10,781 nucleotides of DNA from Pedobacter sp. GTDB lineage: Bacteria > Bacteroidota > Bacteroidia > Sphingobacteriales > Sphingobacteriaceae. Under the pieces are notes generated by a model that worked only from the letters and a program-made list of their open reading frames with translations, was not told the DNA's origin and did not search any database. Positions 7,237 to 10,781 of the stretch are shown one piece after another. The position numbers were made by a program, and so were the translations under genes. Numbering within the stretch: position 1 is the stretch's first letter; the number at the start of each line of letters is the position of its first letter. The stretch is from assembly GCA_030149995.1 (NCBI GenBank), contig JASLGV010000153.1, positions 1-10,781 of the forward strand, given 5' to 3'.

Positions 7237-7389
7237 CACCTGAATTTTATTCAAAAAACACCTTGAATTTACCGAGATAACAAGCTGACAATCAACCAAA
7301 ACAATTCACCCTGATAAGTTGTAGTAAATACAAGCGTTTCTCTACGGTAAAAATATTTGGAATAAGGGCTAATTTTCAATTTAAAATTA

Positions 7390-7397
7390 CATTTTTG
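7390..7397 (+). promoter_or_regulatory. Weak candidate -7 box for the decarboxylase gene
   Basis: CATTTTTG matches TAnnTTTG at all but the first base and is followed by CA, as in the stronger promoter at 4678-4685. It leaves 21 nt to the ATG at 7419, close to the 18 nt seen there. No TTTG or TTG is found at the right distance upstream, so only half of the promoter is visible. Confidence 0.3.
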
Positions 7398-7418
7398 CAA
7401 AAATTATTTGAACGATAA

Positions 7419-8807
7419 ATGCAGAGTTATTCAGAATTTCTTGATCTGAGTGTTGGCTTTCCGCAAGAGGGCTTTGACATTATAGATGATGAATTATATT
7501 TTCAGGATTTAAACCTGATGGAAATGATCGAAACGTATGGTACCCCCCTGCGTTTTACATATTTGCCCATGGTGAGTAAAAAAATTCAGCAGGCAAAAAT
7601 TCTTTTCCAAACCGCAATTTTAAAGAACAACTACAGAGGCGATTACAAGTATTGTTATTGCACCAAAAGTTCGCACTTTAAACACATTGTAGAAGAAGCA
7701 CTGAAAAACAACATCCACCTGGAAACTTCATCGGCTTTTGATATGCCTATGGTGGATGCGCTGGAGAAAAAAGGTGTTTTAACAAAAGATACCACCATTA
7801 TCTGTAATGGCTTTAAAACCTACCAGTACAAGCAGTATATTGTTGATATGCTTCACGATGGTTTTAAAAACATCATCCCGGTACTGGACAACAAAGAAGA
7901 ATTTAACCTGTACGATGATGAGGTAGAAATGGATATCCCTTGTAACCTGGGTATCCGTATTGCTGCAGAAGAGCAACCCGATTCGCAGTTTTATACTTCC
8001 CGTCTGGGCGTTAGAATTGAAGATGTGATTGATTTCTACAACAATAAAATTGTAACCAATCCGAATTTCAAGGTAAAACTCCTGCACTTCTTCATCAATT
8101 CAGGTATTTCAGATACACCTTACTACTGGAATGAGCTTGAAAAATATGTAACGCTTTATTGCAAATTCAAAAAGATTAACCCGGATTTAGATACCCTCGA
8201 TATTGGTGGTGGTATGCCATTCAAAGATTCGCTGGTTTTCGATTTCGATTACGAATACATGGTGAATGAAATCGTGAAGCGTATTAAAGAAATATGTGCC
8301 ATCCACGAGGTTATGGAACCAGATATTATTACCGAGTTTGGTAAATATACCGTTGCAGAAGCTTCGGGTATTTTATACAAAGTACTTGGCCGTAAACAAC
8401 AGAACGACCGCGAAAGATGGTTGATGCTGGATGGTTCTTTCATTACCAACCTGCCGGATGTATGGGCATTGAATCAGAAGTATATTTTACTGCCAATTAA
8501 CAACTGGGATGCAGAATACGAACGGGTAAACCTGGGCGGTATTACCTGCGACGGGCAGGATTACTACAACCAGGAAGCACACATGAACAGTGTGTTTATG
8601 CCTAAAACGCGTAAAGTACAATACCTGGGCTTCTTCCATACAGGGGCTTACCAGGAAGTATTAAGCGGATACGGTGGGATACACCATTGCTTATTGCCAA
8701 GCCCTAAACATGTACTGATCCGCCGCAACCGCGATGAAAGTTTCAACTTTGAAGTGTTTGGTGAAGAACAGAACAGTAAACAGGTACTGAAAATTCTGGG
8801 TTATTAA
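7419..8807 (+). CDS. Fold-III PLP decarboxylase, probable arginine decarboxylase (short form)
   Basis: This 462-residue cytoplasmic enzyme belongs to the alanine racemase-fold (fold III) PLP decarboxylases, which make polyamine precursors. An N-terminal TIM barrel begins near residue 40. The PLP lysine should be K83 in YCTKSSHFK. The glycine-rich phosphate loop is GGGMPF (263-268). EFGKY (306-310) stands in for the usual EPGRY. The C-terminal barrel carries CDGQD (377-381), with the catalytic cysteine C377, and GAYQ (409-412). Proteins of this size in Bacteroidota are commonly called arginine decarboxylase (arginine to agmatine + CO2), although E. coli-type SpeA is much longer (about 630-660). 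The CDGQD motif resembles the CDGxD of ornithine decarboxylases, so substrate identity is open. No agmatinase or agmatine deiminase lies beside it. It is separated from ctlX by terminator-like hairpins and so probably has its own promoter. Confidence 0.8.
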   Translation: MQSYSEFLDLSVGFPQEGFDIIDDELYFQDLNLMEMIETYGTPLRFTYLPMVSKKIQQAKILFQTAILKNNYRGDYKYCYCTKSSHFKHIVEEALKNNIHLETSSAFDMPMVDALEKKGVLTKDTTIICNGFKTYQYKQYIVDMLHDGFKNIIPVLDNKEEFNLYDDEVEMDIPCNLGIRIAAEEQPDSQFYTSRLGVRIEDVIDFYNNKIVTNPNFKVKLLHFFINSGISDTPYYWNELEKYVTLYCKFKKINPDLDTLDIGGGMPFKDSLVFDFDYEYMVNEIVKRIKEICAIHEVMEPDIITEFGKYTVAEASGILYKVLGRKQQNDRERWLMLDGSFITNLPDVWALNQKYILLPINNWDAEYERVNLGGITCDGQDYYNQEAHMNSVFMPKTRKVQYLGFFHTGAYQEVLSGYGGIHHCLLPSPKHVLIRRNRDESFNFEVFGEEQNSKQVLKILGY

Positions 8808-8830
8808 CCAGACCTGTAGTGTACCATTAT

Positions 8831-8868
8831 AAAAATGGCCCCGGCAGTAAATCTGCCGGGGCCATTTT
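8831..8868. terminator. Strong bidirectional terminator between convergent genes
   Basis: AAAATGGCCCCGGCAG (8832-8847) and CTGCCGGGGCCATTTT (8853-8868) form a perfect 16-bp stem with a 5-nt loop TAAAT. A run of As at 8831-8835 gives the minus-strand transcript a five-U tail, and the plus-strand transcript ends in UUUU. It lies 24 nt after the decarboxylase stop and 6 nt beyond the GH125 stop, so one hairpin serves both transcripts. Confidence 0.92.
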
Positions 8869-8873
8869 CTGTT

Positions 8874-10298
8874 TTAAGCATTCAGAAGTGCCGGTTTTTC
8901 GTGGTATACTTTCCAGAGCAACTCTCCGAATAAAGTATTAGACCATGCAAACCAGGCCCTTGTAAAATTTGCCGGATTGTCTTTATTAAAAGATTCGTGC
9001 ATAAATCCCTTGCCGGTATGTGTTTTACGTAGCATTTCTATACACTTCTTAATTTCAGCATCGTCTTTTGAAGTCAGCGCACGCATGGTAATGCTCATGG
9101 GCCAGATCATATCCTGACCAGCATGTGGCCCGCCAATACCTTCGGCAGCTGTTCCTTTAAAGAAATAAGGATTGTCTTTTGAAAGTGCAAACTTACGCGT
9201 ATTCAGGTAAACCGGGTCGTCGGCACGTACGCTTCCCAAATATGGCAAACTTAACAAACTCGGCACATTGGAATCGTCCATTAAATAGGCGCTGCCAAAA
9301 CCATCCACTTCAAAAGCATAAATTTTACCATAAACGGGATGTTTAACGATGCCATGTTTTAAAATGGCTGTATGTACCTCTTCTGCAAGGTTAAGCAGGT
9401 TATTTTGCAAGGCCTGGTCAGGTTGTAAAGCCTTAATCATTTCGGCTGCCTGCTTTAAACTGGCTACGGCAAAAAAGTTAGAAGGTATTAAAAAAGGAAA
9501 GATCGTGGCATCATCACTTGGCCGAAAAGCAGAACAAATCAGCCCAACCGGGTTAACAGGAAAACCATAGCCGGCCATGGGTAAAGAATCTGTCGGAGCC
9601 GATGTTTGTCGCTGAAAGTGATACGGGCCTTTATTTGTTTTACGCTGCTGTTCTTTAAAAACCTGTAAAGTCGTTTCAACGGCCTTTTTCCAGTTTGCAT
9701 CGAAAGGTGCTGCATCGCCTGTTTTTTTCCAGTAATGATAAGCCAGCCTGATTGGGTAACACAAAGAGTCTATTTCCCATTTGCGTTCATGTACCCCCGG
9801 TTTCATAGCGGTATAATCGCTCTTCCACTCGCCTACCTTCTCGGCATCGTTGTAAAAAGCATTGGCATACGGGTCTTTCAAAATACACCTGGTCTGGTGG
9901 TTGATAACCCCCGCCAGGAGCTTTTTAAGCGGTTCATCTGTATTTACAAACTGTAAATACGGCCATACCTGTGCCGAGCTGTCGCGCAACCACATGGCAT
10001 CAATGTCGCCTGTTATTACGTATGTATCCGGCCGGCCGGCCTGTTCTGTATAATACACCGTGGTATCGAGCGTATTGGGAAAACAGTTTTCAAACAACCA
10101 GCACAACTCCGGGTTCTGAACATGTTGCCGGAATGTTTTAATAGCCGCTTCTACCGCTTCACTTTTAAAATGTCTTTTGCTTTCCGGCAGTCTTACCACC
10201 GGAAATTCATCCGCAACAGCAGTGGCAAAAGATAGCCTGGAGGCCATTAAGCCAGCACCGAGTAACCCCGCCTGCTGAATAAATACCCTTCTTCTCAT
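8874..10298 (-). CDS. GH125 exo-alpha-1,6-mannosidase with Tat-type signal
   Basis: This 474-residue protein is a glycoside hydrolase family 125 (formerly DUF1237) inverting exo-alpha-1,6-mannosidase, which removes terminal mannose from N-glycan or mannan cores. The N-terminus MRRRVFIQQAG with a hydrophobic stretch to about residue 27 (SFATA) looks like a twin-arginine signal peptide, so the enzyme would be folded before export to the periplasm. Family blocks are ITGDIDAMWLRDSSAQVWPY (95-114), KWEIDSLCYP (173-182) with D177 as probable general acid, YLMDDSNVPSLL (338-349), GGPHAGQDMIWP (389-400), and GFMHESFN (431-438) with E435 as probable base. Length is normal. It lies 41 nt downstream of the GH92 gene on the same strand, forming an operon. 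The acid and base assignments come from comparison with known GH125 enzymes from memory. Confidence 0.92.
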   Translation of the reverse strand: MRRRVFIQQAGLLGAGLMASRLSFATAVADEFPVVRLPESKRHFKSEAVEAAIKTFRQHVQNPELCWLFENCFPNTLDTTVYYTEQAGRPDTYVITGDIDAMWLRDSSAQVWPYLQFVNTDEPLKKLLAGVINHQTRCILKDPYANAFYNDAEKVGEWKSDYTAMKPGVHERKWEIDSLCYPIRLAYHYWKKTGDAAPFDANWKKAVETTLQVFKEQQRKTNKGPYHFQRQTSAPTDSLPMAGYGFPVNPVGLICSAFRPSDDATIFPFLIPSNFFAVASLKQAAEMIKALQPDQALQNNLLNLAEEVHTAILKHGIVKHPVYGKIYAFEVDGFGSAYLMDDSNVPSLLSLPYLGSVRADDPVYLNTRKFALSKDNPYFFKGTAAEGIGGPHAGQDMIWPMSITMRALTSKDDAEIKKCIEMLRKTHTGKGFMHESFNKDNPANFTRAWFAWSNTLFGELLWKVYHEKPALLNA

Positions 10299-10339
10299 AA
10301 ATAGTTGGTTTTTATCTGGTTGTATTCTGTTAATCTACA

Positions 10340-10781
10340 TTATTTTTTTGGTTTTGCCGACATGTAAAAAGTAAGCTTTCCGCCATTTGTAATATCTGCA
10401 TGCCTGATAAATGGTTCATTTAACAAGCGTCCGTTCAACAGTACTTTTTCTACATATACATTTTTATCGCTTTGCTTAACGGCCTCTACCGTAAAGGTTT
10501 TGCCATTCTCCAGCTGTATGGTTGCTTCGTTTACCGAAGGGCTTCCCAGGGCATACACGTCGTTACCCGGCGATACCGGATAAAAGCCCATAGAGGAGAA
10601 CATATACCAGGCGCTCATCTGTCCGCAATCGTCATTTCCACCCAATCCATCTGAAGTCGGTTTATATTGCATTTTTAAAATATGACGTACCTGCGCCTGT
10701 GTTTTCCAGGGTTGGTTGGTCCAGTTATACAAGTATGCTACGTGATGTGCAGGTTCATTTCCATGAACATATCCCCCAATA
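10340..10781 (-). CDS. GH92 alpha-mannosidase, C-terminal part
   Basis: The gene runs off the right edge; only the last 146 residues are visible, and the true start lies beyond 10781 (the TTG at 10732 is an internal leucine codon). GH92 enzymes are calcium-dependent exo-alpha-mannosidases (mostly alpha-1,2, some alpha-1,3 or 1,4) that usually act in the periplasm or on the surface. The visible part begins with GGYVHGNEPAHH, holding the catalytic glutamate, then AYLYNWTNQPWKTQ, then DGLGGNDDCGQMSAWY with the paired aspartates of the general-base site, and FYPVSPGNDVYALGSP. The last 80 or so residues form the C-terminal beta domain. All catalytic residues in this part are intact. Together with GH125 downstream it gives two complementary mannosidases. 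Linkage specificity cannot be read from this fragment. Confidence 0.94.
   Translation of the reverse strand, partial: IGGYVHGNEPAHHVAYLYNWTNQPWKTQAQVRHILKMQYKPTSDGLGGNDDCGQMSAWYMFSSMGFYPVSPGNDVYALGSPSVNEATIQLENGKTFTVEAVKQSDKNVYVEKVLLNGRLLNEPFIRHADITNGGKLTFYMSAKPKK

Noticed and set aside
7053..7280. Open frame of 75 codons over the ctlX end and the following gap
   Set aside because: It overlaps ctlX in another frame, runs through the terminator-like stems and resembles no family I know.
8832..8868. Long perfect inverted repeat as a possible mobile-element end or CRISPR-like unit
   Set aside because: It is a single hairpin with A and T tails between two convergent stop codons, which fits a shared terminator.

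Overview
The window looks like ordinary chromosome from a Bacteroidota species, most likely of the Pedobacter/Sphingobacteriaceae type. The evidence is a textbook Bacteroidota promoter (TTTG, 19 bp, TAnnTTTG), start codons preceded by A/T-rich DNA rather than a clear Shine-Dalgarno, and a GH92-GH125 mannosidase pair, which is typical of this phylum. I see no tRNA, rRNA, insertion sequence, CRISPR array or phage gene.

Layout. (1) Positions 1-530 hold the 3' end of mnmE (tRNA wobble-uridine modification GTPase), closed by a strong terminator. (2) Positions 817-1944 encode an AI-2E family membrane protein with its own terminator. (3) On the minus strand, argS (4559-2787) is followed after 3 nt by a TauE/SafE membrane protein (2783-2019), which converges on the AI-2E gene. 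(4) Divergent from argS, a strong promoter at 4655-4685 drives an arginine-deiminase-type enzyme (4704-6149) and a CtlX-type hydrolase (6169-7092). (5) A 326-nt gap with several dyads precedes a short fold-III PLP decarboxylase (7419-8807), probably an arginine decarboxylase. (6) A bidirectional 16-bp hairpin separates it from a minus-strand GH92 (partial) and GH125 exo-mannosidase pair, which runs to the right edge.

The central 4.5 kb is arginine-themed. ArgS charges arginine onto tRNA. The deiminase-type enzyme would turn arginine into citrulline, and CtlX would split citrulline to ornithine, CO2 and ammonia. The decarboxylase would send arginine (or possibly ornithine) to polyamines. No ornithine carbamoyltransferase or carbamate kinase lies here, so the pair looks like a nitrogen-releasing route from arginine to ornithine and not the ATP-forming arginine deiminase pathway. 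The GH92/GH125 pair is a separate module for trimming alpha-mannosides such as N-glycans or mannan.

I found no clearly undescribed system. The best leads are the tandem pentein-fold pair, the extra segment in the deiminase-type enzyme, the uncertain substrate of the decarboxylase, and a possibly leaderless argS transcript.
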